A stretch of 64,000 nucleotides of DNA from Aphidius gifuensis (lineage: Eukaryota; Arthropoda; Insecta; Hymenoptera; Braconidae), in assembly GCF_014905175.1 (NCBI RefSeq), contig NC_057791.1:23660537-23724536 (forward strand), given 5' to 3'. The notes below the pieces were generated by a model. The model was not told where the DNA came from. It searched no databases and worked only from the letters and a program-made list of their open reading frames with translations. Position numbers and translations under genes: made by a program. Shown one piece after another: positions 13,829-26,390 of this stretch; the first letter of the stretch is position 1; every line of letters begins with the position of its first letter.

Positions 13829-16800
13829 TTATCAGTTTTCTTAAATGAAAAAAATAAAAATTCAGTTTAATTTATCATTTAGATATGCATACATTTTTAT
13901 TTTTTACTTTTTTGTATATTTTTAAATACAATGCCAATTTTAATTTTTTACTCTCGTGATTTTATTATGTATAATGAGAATTTGCATTAAAATCACCGAG
14001 CCTCATGTACTCTCTATGTTATTCATGAATATTTATTTTCTTTTATTATTATCTATTTTTTTTTTTGTTTCATTTTAGATGAAAAACTCATGAGAATGTT
14101 ATTGTAATAGTAGCCATGATATTTTAACATTTTAAAAATATATAAATAATTTATTTATTTATATTTTTTCATCTAATTTAATATACAAAAAGTAAATTTG
14201 TTCATGAACCATTTCTAGATGAGGTAAACATTGAATTTTCATGATGTAATTTTTAATTGTAAATGAATTTTATAAACCACACACAAACAAAATAATAATC
14301 TAAAAATAAACAAAGCTTTTATTAATAAATTTTAACTCTGGTTAATTTTGAATTTCGTGAAAAATTAAATTTAATAAAGTTTGTTTGCTTTTATCATGTG
14401 AAATTAATGTTGCATCATCTGGAAAATAATACTGATGTTTTTACTGTTGCTTCAAGTGAAAATAGAAAACAAATGCAAAACATTATAATAAAAATATGAT
14501 ATAATAATTAAAATAAATTTGCAAAAAAAAAAATATATAAAGAAGCGGAAAAGTCAACAGCAACGAATCTCTTCGTGTGGATAATTTGAAGGACGAGTGA
14601 TAATTAAAATGGTGTCCTGGTGTACGGAAGCTGTCATCCATGACGAGTAAGAGATAACGTATGGCGCCGATGTGTTTTTCATATATATATTATACTAAAA
14701 TATACTTGTGTTAAAATTATTCTATGAATTCTGATCGCAAGTTGATCGTTGATGCTTGCATTATGCAAAATACAAACTGAGCTTTTATTTTTCTCATTCA
14801 TTTTTTTTTTATCAACAATTTCTGAGTGATTATACAATCTCCCAGTTGAAAATAGAATTTTTTTATTTTTCTATTTTTCTATTTTTTGTATTTTTATTTT
14901 ATTCGTAAAACGTGAAATGTCCATTAGGCGCGATCTGCTTGAATTAATTTTTGAAAATCAATATATTCAGTTTAGAGCTTTTTTTATTTACTTAATTATT
15001 TATTACTATTTTATCAAGTTAAAATTTTTGAAAGTTTTTGAAGCAATATTATTAGGAGTATTGTGTTTTATGTTTGCTAATGTTTGCAAGTGTTTTTTTT
15101 TGGTGAAAATAATTTATAAGTAATGTGTTAATCATATTTTTGAAGCTGCAAATTTTATATTTTATTTATTTAGTGTGTAAATGTGAGTATTTATATTATT
15201 TGTGTATTGAATTGTCGTGAGGTAAAGTACAAATGGACCAATCTATTGAATATATGCATGTGTTAATACATATATACAATAACAAAACCGGAATTGTGAT
15301 ATGAAAGGATTGTAAATGTCTGTTTCCGCTTAGTTTATAATATAAATTTATTTTATATATTCAAATATATATATTTTCATTGTTGTATTCATGAAGAAAA
15401 GCTCGGATAATAATATGGTAATGTTTCAAGTTTCCTATAAATTAAAATCAAGCACAATTGTCATGATTTCAATAAGAATTTTTAATTAATATTATATATT
15501 ATTTCATTTTAAATATTTTACGTTTTATTTCAAATAAATTTTTGAATTTTTATTCGATTTAAAAACTAATTTTACAATATTTAAAAATTTTTTTTTCCTT
15601 CATTTATTATAATTTAGTTTTTCAATTAAAAAATATTAAATAAATTTATCTTAAAAATTATATTTAACAATTTTAAAAAGAATATATAATTATGGTTTTT
15701 TTTTTATAATTTAAAATATTTATTACAAGCCATAAAATGAGGATATAAAATTTTTATTTGTCGTAATTTTTAGCACACCTCTATAAAACTTAAACATTAT
15801 TTTATACGACTATTTTCAAAGTCATTTATTTTTATAATAAAACTGAGGTATTTTTAAGTTGCCATTGAGCTTAGTCGCATTTTCCCTTGTAAATAATTAA
15901 ACTGAAAATTTTTTTATAAACCAAGGGTTGAAAAAACCCTAAAAATAATGTTAAAAAACCAAAAAAAAATAACAATAAAAGATTTTTAAATTATTATTAT
16001 AATTAAATTAATAAATTTATCAAGTATAATAAAGGCGTATAAGAGTGAGTTTTTGATAAAACTATATAGTAGGTTGAGAGAAAGTCGATGGTTGAAAATA
16101 TCTCCCACTCTGATATAAACGAAAGCTCCAATGGCAAACTCGCTTGTATTACTTTTTCATCCCCTTTTATAAAAAGCATCTCCCTCAATCGCATATTATC
16201 TTTGTATATATTTGTTTCACTTGCACAATCGTGATGTTCGCGTCGACGTATATATTTTTCCCCTCTGAGGTTGTTGGGCTAGAAGAGTGGTTGGTAGTGT
16301 TGAACCCCTTCGTCGGCTGGAGCTCGTATAACCAGGATAAAATTGTAGTGGGGCAGGGTTAAAAATTTTATACATACAAAGAGTGGGCGAGGAATGGTCT
16401 CGCGCAAAAGGCAACTCTCTCCAACTGTACTCATACATATATAGAAAATTTAAAAAGACAGAAAGACGTATAGCTTTGTGTGAATGTTAAAATGAGAAAG
16501 AATTAAATGACGTGTGCGCACAACGTACACTTTTATACAAACTATGGCGCCGTCGAGGTAGCTAAAGGGATCAATTTCAAAATAACATCCCTTATATCTT
16601 GCTGTGCCTTAACTAATCGATATACTGCTTTTTTTATATGTTAATATTATTTTTAAATTATTTTATTTTCAATTAACATTATTAAATTAATTATTAAACA
16701 TTTGTTTTAAATTTTTTTAAATAATTTTTTCTTATCTTTAAAAAACAAAGTAAATATTAATTTTTTTTTTTTCTGTTTTTTGATTTCAGATGATGCTGTT

Positions 16801-18676
16801 TGATGTTTATTATGGTTTATCTAAAAATTCAATATTTTTCATCGCGTTATTTTGGAAAATTTAATTATAATTTTTTCGCATTTTTAAAAAGGTAGAATAT
16901 TATTTAAAATTTTTTTTTTTTGTATTTTTATTTAAATAGGATTATTGTTGATAATTTTTAAATTTATATACAAGTAAAATGTTCAAGTTTTTCATATTAT
17001 TTTTTGATATTGAATTAACGTTCGACACAGAACGGAAATCAATGATCGTGGAACGCGGTTACGGGGCTGCATCATATCGCCTTTGACGCCTATAAGCTCT
17101 TCTCATTCCACTTTTATTTTTTACTCCCTTCAACAGCTTGTGTGTATGTATCGTTTATATATCACCTGTCTCAGTCACTCTCTCACATTTGATAGTTTAT
17201 CATATTCTGCCACTTTCGATATCCATTCTGTATCGGTGATGTATACCACGCAGATCATAACGACATGATCGTTGCGCGGTTTTTTTCAACATCATATTTT
17301 GTCTCTTCCTTTTTTTTTTTTTCTTTCTAATATATCCACTCTTTTATTATTATTTTTTTTTTACTTCTTCTGTTATTTATCTCGAGCTATTGATGCTAAA
17401 AATAACTCAATCAATTTATCACTCAAACATCAATTTTTCAGATAAAAAAATCAAACAAAAAAAAAAAAAAAATACTTGAATAAATTAACATAAAAACAAA
17501 GTAAATAATAATAATAGATAAAACTGATTTATATTTTTTTTATTGCCTATTTATAATCCAACAAAATCTACTACTTTTCAAAAGTTTAATTTAATTTTTT
17601 TTTTATTTTTTCTCATATCCGTCTGCTTGCACATTAGCTCTCTTTTCCTATAAAGTTTTTACCATTCAACATATACATAGATACTCAAAGTTGTAGAGAA
17701 TATTTGGTTCTCTTTTCTCTGCCAAGTAGAAATGGTTTTTCTGCACACAGGCCTGTGGCAATTCAGCCATCTCTTTCTCTTTACTTTTCTCTTTTACCCC
17801 CTGTGCTTTTTTGTATTTTATTTTTTGGTTTTTCTCTTTCCTTTTTTTTTTTTTCATTCGTATCATCCACCTATATATATATACACACATACAAAAACCT
17901 CCTCTTTGTCGTTCAACTCCACCTTTACCTATCTCACCCCCTCGTAAAATTCAAACTCTCTCTCAATGTATAGTTTTTACACACACACATATACATATTC
18001 CCTGCGTACTTTTCGCGAAAATCCTCGCGATAAATTATGCTAGCCAACAGGGAGAAATAAATGACCCACCCGATTTTGCCTCTCTGCATTCTACCATGAA
18101 TCCACCTGAGTTTGTATTCCCCCCTTTTTTTTATTTCATACATTTTTTTTTCTCTCTATATTCTCTTCGTGTACTTGCTTCAACTTGACTGTATCTCTTC
18201 CTCTTGTATAGCTTATATCCATACAATCTATATAGCCTTAGCCAATGTATATATGTTGATGAATATATGCAAGTTTTAATATTACTGCTTCTATATATAC
18301 ATTTGTACATCTAGCCCCTTCTTTATACCATCTTCTCTTTTACCTATATATATAAAACAGACCAACTCTCTTTCAACCCTGGTGATATTCACCCTCATTT
18401 CTATATTTTTTTATCTCTATATATATTTTCTTTCTTTTTTAAAGCATGGGGAACCTGCAGACCAACCGACCAACCAACTCAGCAACGTTGCCAGTTGCTA
18501 GAGAAGCGAGAAAATCCGGCTTTAAAATTATAATAGTACGCGCAATTTTGATAACCATCGTTTGGGTGATTTCCTTTTCCTCTTGATATTTCACTCTGAA
18601 TCTACTAAATAATAATAATAATTTTTTTCATATATGTATTAGTATATGAAGAGTCTTTTCGTATACTAAATACATA

Positions 18677-18692
18677 CACTGCTCGAGCAGTG
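18677..18692. other. 16-bp perfect palindrome
   Basis: CACTGCTCGAGCAGTG is identical to its reverse complement and is centred on CTCGAG. It is followed by a second short dyad, tgcac...gtgca. This could be a site for a dimeric DNA-binding protein. The element is too short to exclude chance. Confidence 0.5.
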
Positions 18693-20018
18693 GATGCACG
18701 TTTTTTGTGCAACCAGTCAGCTCTTCCGGTAATGCACAGAAATCACGCTCTCGAAAAATTACGTGACGTTGGTATGCTTTCAATGCTTTGGATATTCACT
18801 TCACTATATACATTTAACCCTCTCGAATAAAAATCCACTTGGTTTTTAAACTCTCGACTTTTGGTTCTTGTATACCATCATAATTTTATTTTATTTTTTT
18901 TCTGCTCTATGAAAATTTATTTTACAATGCTCAAGTACTCGCGTATAATGTGCAAATTTAAAAATAAATAATATTATTTTTTTTTTTTTTATTATAACTT
19001 TTGTTTCTTTTGATGATTTGATAATATTGTGTGTCTGACGTATGCTTGATATTACTACTGGCTGGAATTAAAAGATGCCTTTAAAGTACAAAGGTTAGAA
19101 AATTTAAATGACGTTATATATTTTATATGAAATAGTATAGTTTTAGTCTTTTGTTTTGTTAACTTTTCATAGTGATATTAACGTATGATGCAGCCATGTG
19201 CAAATATACTTACTCTTGAGTAAATACAACCCTTGTTTAATTTATATCTAAAACAATGCTTGCACAATATCACACACAATGCATATCATGCTTTGTTTTA
19301 ATTATTTTGTAGTCTTTGTAGATTTTATGGTTTCTAAATTTCAAATATTATTTTATACATGAATTTTTATTATAAACATTTATTCATTAAATAATATATA
19401 AACAAGAAATTGATAAAAAGTTTTGTATATTTTTAAATATTGTTTTTGTATATTTTTTGTTTTGTTTTTGTAATTATTAAAATTGAACACAGCTGTGGAG
19501 CGTTGATTATATGGCAAAAAATAAATGATAAAATTTTTTATTTTTTTTTGATGGTGTGGTAAAGTCGTTTTTATGTACGAAAGATATCTATATATTTTTT
19601 ATTCAGGCAAAATGAGAAGCTACCGAAAAAGTCCCTCGGTGGATATAGACGAAAATTACACTGGAATATATATGTGTATATGTGAATTCGAATATTCATG
19701 TAACCGGGTGCGGCGTTTATGCCGTACATTGAATATTTATAGCCATGCAACTTTCGTCGTTTTCCATTATGTATATAATACACATCAGGCATATACTTGA
19801 ACAAGAGAAATTTCATATATTTTATTTTACATATATATATGCAGTTTGAGATTTTTTTTTTTTACACCGATTTATTCTATTCAATTTTTATTTTTGTGTA
19901 TGAAAGTTGATTGCGGAAGTTGTAATTTTATTTTCAACACAGAAATATTTTTTTCTTCTTTTCGTATTTAATTTCTAAATCAATCGAGTAATTTTTAAAT
20001 TAAAAGAATGTTTTCTAT

Positions 20019-20069
20019 TTAAAAAAGAAAAGCTTTTTGTTTCGAAAAAAAAAAGCTTTTCTTTTTTAA
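20019..20069. repeat. 20-bp perfect inverted repeat (hairpin)
   Basis: The arms at 20019-20038 and 20050-20069 are exact reverse complements built around agaaaagctttt, with an 11-nt loop containing ttcg. The arms are purine/pyrimidine-skewed but not a simple A/T run. The arm is short for a typical insect pre-miRNA. It may be a fold-back or expansion artefact of A-rich DNA. Confidence 0.6.
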
Positions 20070-20632
20070 TTTTATTTTAATTATTACTTGAGCTTTAAGA
20101 ATTTCATTTCTTAAAATTTTTGAAGAAAATTAAACTGCACTTTTAATGGAAATTTAATGGTCATTCTATGCAATGTAATAAAAATTATTTTTCTTTTCAA
20201 ATCAAAGGCTTTCTTTAATTCTGAAATTTTTGGAAAAAAAAATTTAATTATGTTTGTAAAATTAATATTTAATTAATATTGACAAAAAATTAATATCAAT
20301 ATATTTGTGGGGTGTTTAAAAAAGATTTAATAATACAAAAGGATGGATATAGAATAAATAAAAAATGATGTAAAATAATAAAAAAAAAAATATGTGCAGT
20401 TTACCTATAACCCATAAATTGACCCCACTTTTCTATTAAGAGACGCACGATTGACTTGCGTTGTTCAACTCCCTTTCCCCGAACAGCTTTTTTTTCATCC
20501 CTCTATATCCTCATCGTTTTCATTTTTCATACAGTTTTTTTATTTATTTTTATTCTTCTTTTCTTTTCCATTTTTTTTTTTTCCATACATATATATTTAT
20601 TTCGTTTTTTATTTTATTTTTAATATCGTGTA

Positions 20633-20649
20633 TGTGTGTGTGTGTGTGT
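20633..20649 (+). repeat. TG dinucleotide microsatellite
   Basis: About eight TG units are preceded by a T/A-rich tract. Confidence 0.85.
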
Positions 20650-23118
20650 CCCTAGCGAGTGTTCTCTCGCGCCACTTTTCTCATTCGATTTTTTATATCT
20701 CCCGATTCCCAACATGTCGGATAGGCCTCTGGGAGTGCAGTAAAAAATGAAAATAAAATTAAAAAAAAAAAAACATCGCACTCATGTGCGCATCCGACGA
20801 AAAACCCTTCAGGACTTGGTGCTTTTTTTATACAAGTGCAAAAATACATGTAGTTAATTTTTATTGCTTCCAAAATTTATCTACTTTCTCAGGTGAAAAT
20901 TAGGGAAAAAGCTCCATGTCAAATAACGCTGTCTAATTTATCAAAAATCAACATTGAACTAATTGTCTTGAATGAATTTATCGACTCAAAATTCCCAAAA
21001 GTAAATTAATTTTTATAAAAATTAAATAGCAATAAGATAATAGAAATTTTTATTTTTCAAAATTTGCGATACATAATAAATATTATATTTTTAAAAAATT
21101 CAAGGGCCCCAGGTATGTGATAGTGAGTTTTACAGCATCATGAAGTATATTTTATCAAAACGCCCGAAGGCCTCGTACAGAGCCCTCTTAAAATACACCC
21201 CTGGGAAAGCGGGTGTGCGCAAAAGGGGTCTTGAAATGAGGTAAAAAAAAAAGTAAAAATAAAAAAAGAAAATCTCTCGCACACACGAATGAGTTGAATG
21301 AGGGGGTTGATATGAGTGAACACACTGGAAGAGATGCAGGTGGAAAGCAAAAGAGAAAAGTTTTTGGAATATATATGTATAAAATTGAGGGAGAGAAAAG
21401 TACGCGGTGTGAATTTTTAGTTGGTGAGGGTAACAGATTGTTGAAAGAGGAAAAAAAAAAAAATATATATTCGCCTGGCAACACTGCGGAGAAAAAGACG
21501 CAGGTCCGTTGGATGAAAGGTTGCCGCCCTCGTTAATGTATTTTCACTGCCGCCATTGCATACATGGGCGTGGTTGCGCCGACGCTTAGATAGAAAAATT
21601 CATGTCGTTGAAAACGATCGTCGTGAATGTGTAGAAAAGCCAGACGATGAAATGACGAAAAAAAAAAAAAAAAAATCTTTATAAAAAAAAAAAAAATTAA
21701 AAAAATAGTTTTTTTTATTTTTTCTAAATCATAGAAATACTTTTTCTTTTTTTTTTATTTTAGAATATGGAAATGTGAAAATATTGTTACCTAAAAGGTC
21801 AAATTTCTAGGATATTTTATGGAAAAAAAAAATATATATATTCAAATGCATTTTTAGAACTGTAATGCATTCGCTGTCTGGCCTCGGTTAAAGCTCATTT
21901 TTATCTAAAAGACAATATTTATTCAGCTCTATTTTATATAGTGTTAAAAAGAAATACAAAAAGATAATGTCAATGCAACGCTAAATTGCAAGTATAAATG
22001 CAGCTGAAAAAAAAATTTTAAAAATATATAAAATGCATAAAAATAATAAATTTTGAAAGACTAAAAGTTTTCAAAGGGATTAAAAATAAAAAATAATACA
22101 TATACTTAAAATTAAATATACTAAAAGTGAAATGTATAAAGAAAAAATTATATTTCACAACTCAAACGTTGGTGCAGCTATTCGAAAAAAATTTCAAGCC
22201 TTTAATTTCGTTGAGTATAATAATTCGTTGTAACATTGCTGTCTGTGAGAATTTTTTCTACTCAAAATTCCATTTTAAGTTTTCCATATTATCTTTCACT
22301 ATATTTGATTTTTTTAATAAAAAAAATATTTCTATTTTTCATCACATACCTCTCGAAATTTCGTTTAAAAAAAAAAAAAAAAGCTCCTGTAGCTCATGAG
22401 AGTTCAGGGTGCTTTTTATGTACCTATTTCTTTTTTTTTTTTTCCAGTAAAGGCTCGTTTCCACGACTAGTAAAGTGCCTTGGATTTTATATAAATACAA
22501 AATTTTATAAAAAAAAATGTGTATATATAAAATGTGGTACTTAAGTGTATCTATATATACATCGGACCGGTTAAATTGCCTTGGTTCTTTTGAATTTTAT
22601 TGCTCATATCCAGCATATGTATACAATTACAAATTGTATGTGTTTTTAATGTCTAGATTTTTTTCTGGTACACAATATAACCGTTATATTATCCTCTGGC
22701 TATTTTTTTTTTTTTATTTTTTTTTATATCCACTCTCACATTCTCATCAGTATCTATAACAAGATAAATATATAACCCTAGTCTTATCGTTATATATACG
22801 TTTAAGTATACAAATGAAATTTTTCTTCGACATTTTATAACCAAAGTACGATACCCAAAAAAAATAAAAAAAAAAAAATTTAATCCAATGTAGTTGAGGC
22901 AATTCATGCCCAAGCAAATGGCGTAAGCCAACAATCGTTTATACTGTGTGTATATTTTTCAGTCTTTCTCGTATCTTCCTGAAGCTTTTCTACCCGGATT
23001 GTGGTGTGTCCCTGTGAATTTTTTTTTTTTTTTTATATTTATTTATTTTTTCCTTTTTGTAAAGCAGGATTGGAAGCTTTGCCATAATTTCGTCTGCTAT
23101 TTTCCCTCTCACTTTTTG

Positions 23119-23148
23119 TTCCTCTCTCTCTCTCTTTCTCTCTCTTTC
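23119..23148 (+). repeat. CT-rich microsatellite
   Basis: Runs of CT/TC are broken only by TTT interruptions, inside a longer pyrimidine-rich stretch. Confidence 0.75.
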
Positions 23149-26146
23149 ATTTTTGAGATTCACACTGAAATGAAAAACTTGGTTTTACAGTGGTTATTTT
23201 TTAAAATTAAGGCTGTTAAACCTAATCTTCGCACCTCACAGGGGTAAAATAAACGCAACCATTAAAAAACTTTACCCTCACCTTTATGGGTCTTTTAAAT
23301 TTTTTTTTTTTTTTAGTCATTACTGATTAAAATCTTTCTTGTACAGCTAAACCACTAAATTTTTTTTCAACATGCTCATTTTTAAGTGTGCTGTTAATCT
23401 TTCAAAGACTGACAATTTTTAAATATTTAATTGTTTTAATTATTTAGGATTATTAATATTTTATTTTGCCCAATGATTATGTATTATATTAAAATATTAT
23501 TTACAATGTATTTATAAAATTTTAATTACAATAATAAATTACTAATCCAGTGAAAAATTTTGTAAATAATTATAATGTAATATCGATCTTGAAATTGTAT
23601 TTTATAATATGAAAATTGTAGGGCATATTTAGTTACAATGTTTATTCAACTTCCATTTGAATTGATTGAATATTACTTTTAAATAAAATACATTTTTGCA
23701 TCAGTAAATTTTTAAAATTATTATGGCTATTTTGTGAAAAGATTAGTTTGAAAATTCAAAAAAAAAATGTTATTAATTTTAAATAGAAATAATGCTTGGT
23801 TTCATGGAATAAAATTCAATATAAAACCAGATAAATTTTGATGAATATTTTACCTGAATTTGTAATAGTATGAATCGATGTTTTACATGAATCAATTTTT
23901 TTTTTTTACAGATTGTCTATCAAATTGTAAAAAACACAAATTGATAATGCATGTGTGAATTCATTAATCGATTAAAAAAAAAAACTCGCTATGTAACTCA
24001 TTGTTTTCTTGTTGACTTTGGCTTTTTTTTTCTCATTCGTATATATATATATTTTTTCATTTTTGAATGGTCAAGCTGGGCAATCAGTTTTATACATAGC
24101 CATGGTCAAATCAATCCCCGCGATCACACTTAAAAACCAGTGACAATAACATCAAATTAATTGCTATCTGTGTTTGTTTTAATTTTTTTTATATGAAATT
24201 TTTGATTAATTAATTTGCATGTGGCTATTTCAATTCTTAAATTTATAACAAGTAGAAATTATATTGTTACAAATTAAATTGATAAATTATTATTTTCATA
24301 AAAAATATTTGAATTTATAGAAGAAAATAAATAAGACGAAAAAAAAGAAGCGTCTTAGTGCGCCGCACAGTGGCAAAATAAAATTATGATATTTTATCAA
24401 AGTTTATAAATTCAAGTCGGTAATGAAGATAGTAAAATATTTGAGAAATTATTTATCGACAGCGCTGTAAGTTCACTTTTCGGCCATCTTGAAAAAATAA
24501 TTCCCAGAATTTTACATAGGGTTGAAAAAACAAAATGAAGGCGCTTGCGCCACGGTATTACTATTATTGAGCGAGACAAGTTGTTGGTTTTTCTATTTTT
24601 TTTTTTAATTTTTTTTTTTTTTCTATTTAAAACAACCCTCAATATGCGCGCGCGCATTATTCAAGTAGACAATATCCCCTTGCATCACCCCTTCTGCGAC
24701 TGACTCCTTCACCTACGCCTCTTGCTTCAGCGACCTCAGCCACCCCGTCGACGTGTGACTTTTATCTTTTTTTTTTTTTCTTCGTTTTATGGCACTTTCT
24801 TTTTCTTTAGCATTTTTAAAATTTTTTTTTAAATCTTTTATTTTTATTTGTCGAGTTGAATAAATAACAATCTATCGGATTTATTCAACGAATCATCTGT
24901 AGACAAACTTTTCAACTCTCGATTTATTCATTATCAAGTTATCGGTTTTATTTATCTGTACACTATTTTTTTCTTGCATTATTTCTACTTTTAAATAAGA
25001 ACTCATGTTGAATGCAAATTAATTTTATATTTATTCAATTTTTCTGCACATGTTTTTACATTAAATATCGACAAATTTGTCAGACAAATTTGAAGAGTTG
25101 TTTAAAAATTTCTCAGTACTTAAGATGTTTATTAATTCATTTCTAAATAATTAATAAATTTTATTAAAAATTTATCAAATATTATAATTAATAAATGAAA
25201 GAGAGGGAAAAAAATTTGATTCTTTTAAAAAATTCAAGACTTAAGGGTTATCCTAAATACACATCATTACTTACAATTAACAAATGACCCATTAGTCCAT
25301 TTATTTTCAAACTTTTTTGTTCATTTTTACTTTATTTTTAAAATTATCATTCTTTAAAGCGTATTTCTCACTTTTCGTAGTACCTTAATTCGTTTTTAAG
25401 TCGAGACCCCGGAGGATTTTGATGGTGTATTTATTAAGGGTTGGTATATATTCCACCAGGGGATGATAACGCCTAAGTTTATGCTTGTCGATGAACAATA
25501 TACATGTATATGCAGTGTGTATGTATAGTTCTAACCTTTTTACCTCTAACCCTTACTATTCTCTTATTCGTCGTTACATTACCCCCAACAACAAACTTTC
25601 TAGACCTTTCATAGATATATTATTTTTGGACTGTAGTGGGGTGAACAAGATTAGACGAAAATAGGGGAGGTTAGATGAGAGTTTAGATGAAAATTATTTG
25701 ACCGGGCAATGTTCAGATGACTCAGCTTTATTCTCATCGAATTCAACCCTTTTTATATGACCGGATCTTATAAACGATGTCATGTTATTTCCTTTTTTTT
25801 TCTACACAATTAATCTTGACTTTAAAAATCAATCTTTATTATTAAAAAAAAAAAAAATGAGATTTATAAATTGCAATTTGCAATTCTTTTTGACTTGATA
25901 TTATATCATTTAATAATTTAATTAAATTAAACTATAAAGACACTGTCCATTATTATCCATACATGGAAATAAAAAAAAAAAAAAAAATTATTTATTTCAG
26001 TGATGATAAGGGGTGGAAAAAAAATAAAGGAGGAGCTTATTTATATTTTTTTTTGAAAATTAATTCTGAATGACGTTGTTTTTTTTTTTTGTTGTTATTG
26101 ACAAAAAATAATTTTATATGTATATATAAAAAAGTGCAGTGTCTGT

Positions 26147-26390
26147 ATGGATTCTCCATTTTCACGGATGTGCATCCCAACATGTGAGAGCACACGACCG
26201 GCTCATGGTGCATTATTTAATGGACGTTTTTCCCTTTGTTCAGCCGACTCATTAACTGGAGCTCCCGATTGTACTTTGCATCGGCTTCTACAACACCAGC
26301 ACCGGCATTACAGGTTTGCAGTGGCGTTGTTGCATAATGAACAGGACACCCTTTGGGTTTTACTCTGTGTGTATATAGAATACCTGTTTT
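26147..26390. other. Balanced-composition island, coding status unresolved
   Basis: Roughly 200 bp stand out from the surrounding AT-rich DNA and contain gtgcatcccaacatgtgaga and a tttgcat word. The plus strand has an open frame from an ATG at 26147 for about 120 codons, but its second half becomes low-complexity T-rich sequence. The minus strand has another frame of about 55 codons ending at a TAA at 26217-26219, with non-repetitive residues and an AG at its upstream edge. The two frames cannot both be meaningful. I recognise neither product. A TATA-like tatataaaa run lies just upstream on the plus strand (about 26,122-26,131). This could be a lone exon, a remnant or a conserved regulatory element. 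Confidence 0.3.

Larger units (their letters stand above)
13831..26140. other. Gene-free AT-rich region
   Basis: No gene is supported on either strand. The region holds poly-T and C/T-rich tracts (for example about 17,720-17,990 and 20,460-20,620). Less AT-biased patches lie at about 16,200-16,440, 18,430-18,560, 21,130-21,300, 21,470-21,640 and 24,640-24,770. It also contains a 16-bp palindrome (18677-18692), a 20-bp perfect hairpin (20019-20069), a TG microsatellite and a CT microsatellite. Long introns or cis-regulatory DNA would both fit. Confidence 0.55.

Noticed and set aside
19480..19505. miR-317-like word tgaacacagctg
   Set aside because: The match ends after 12 bases and no partner arm is present.
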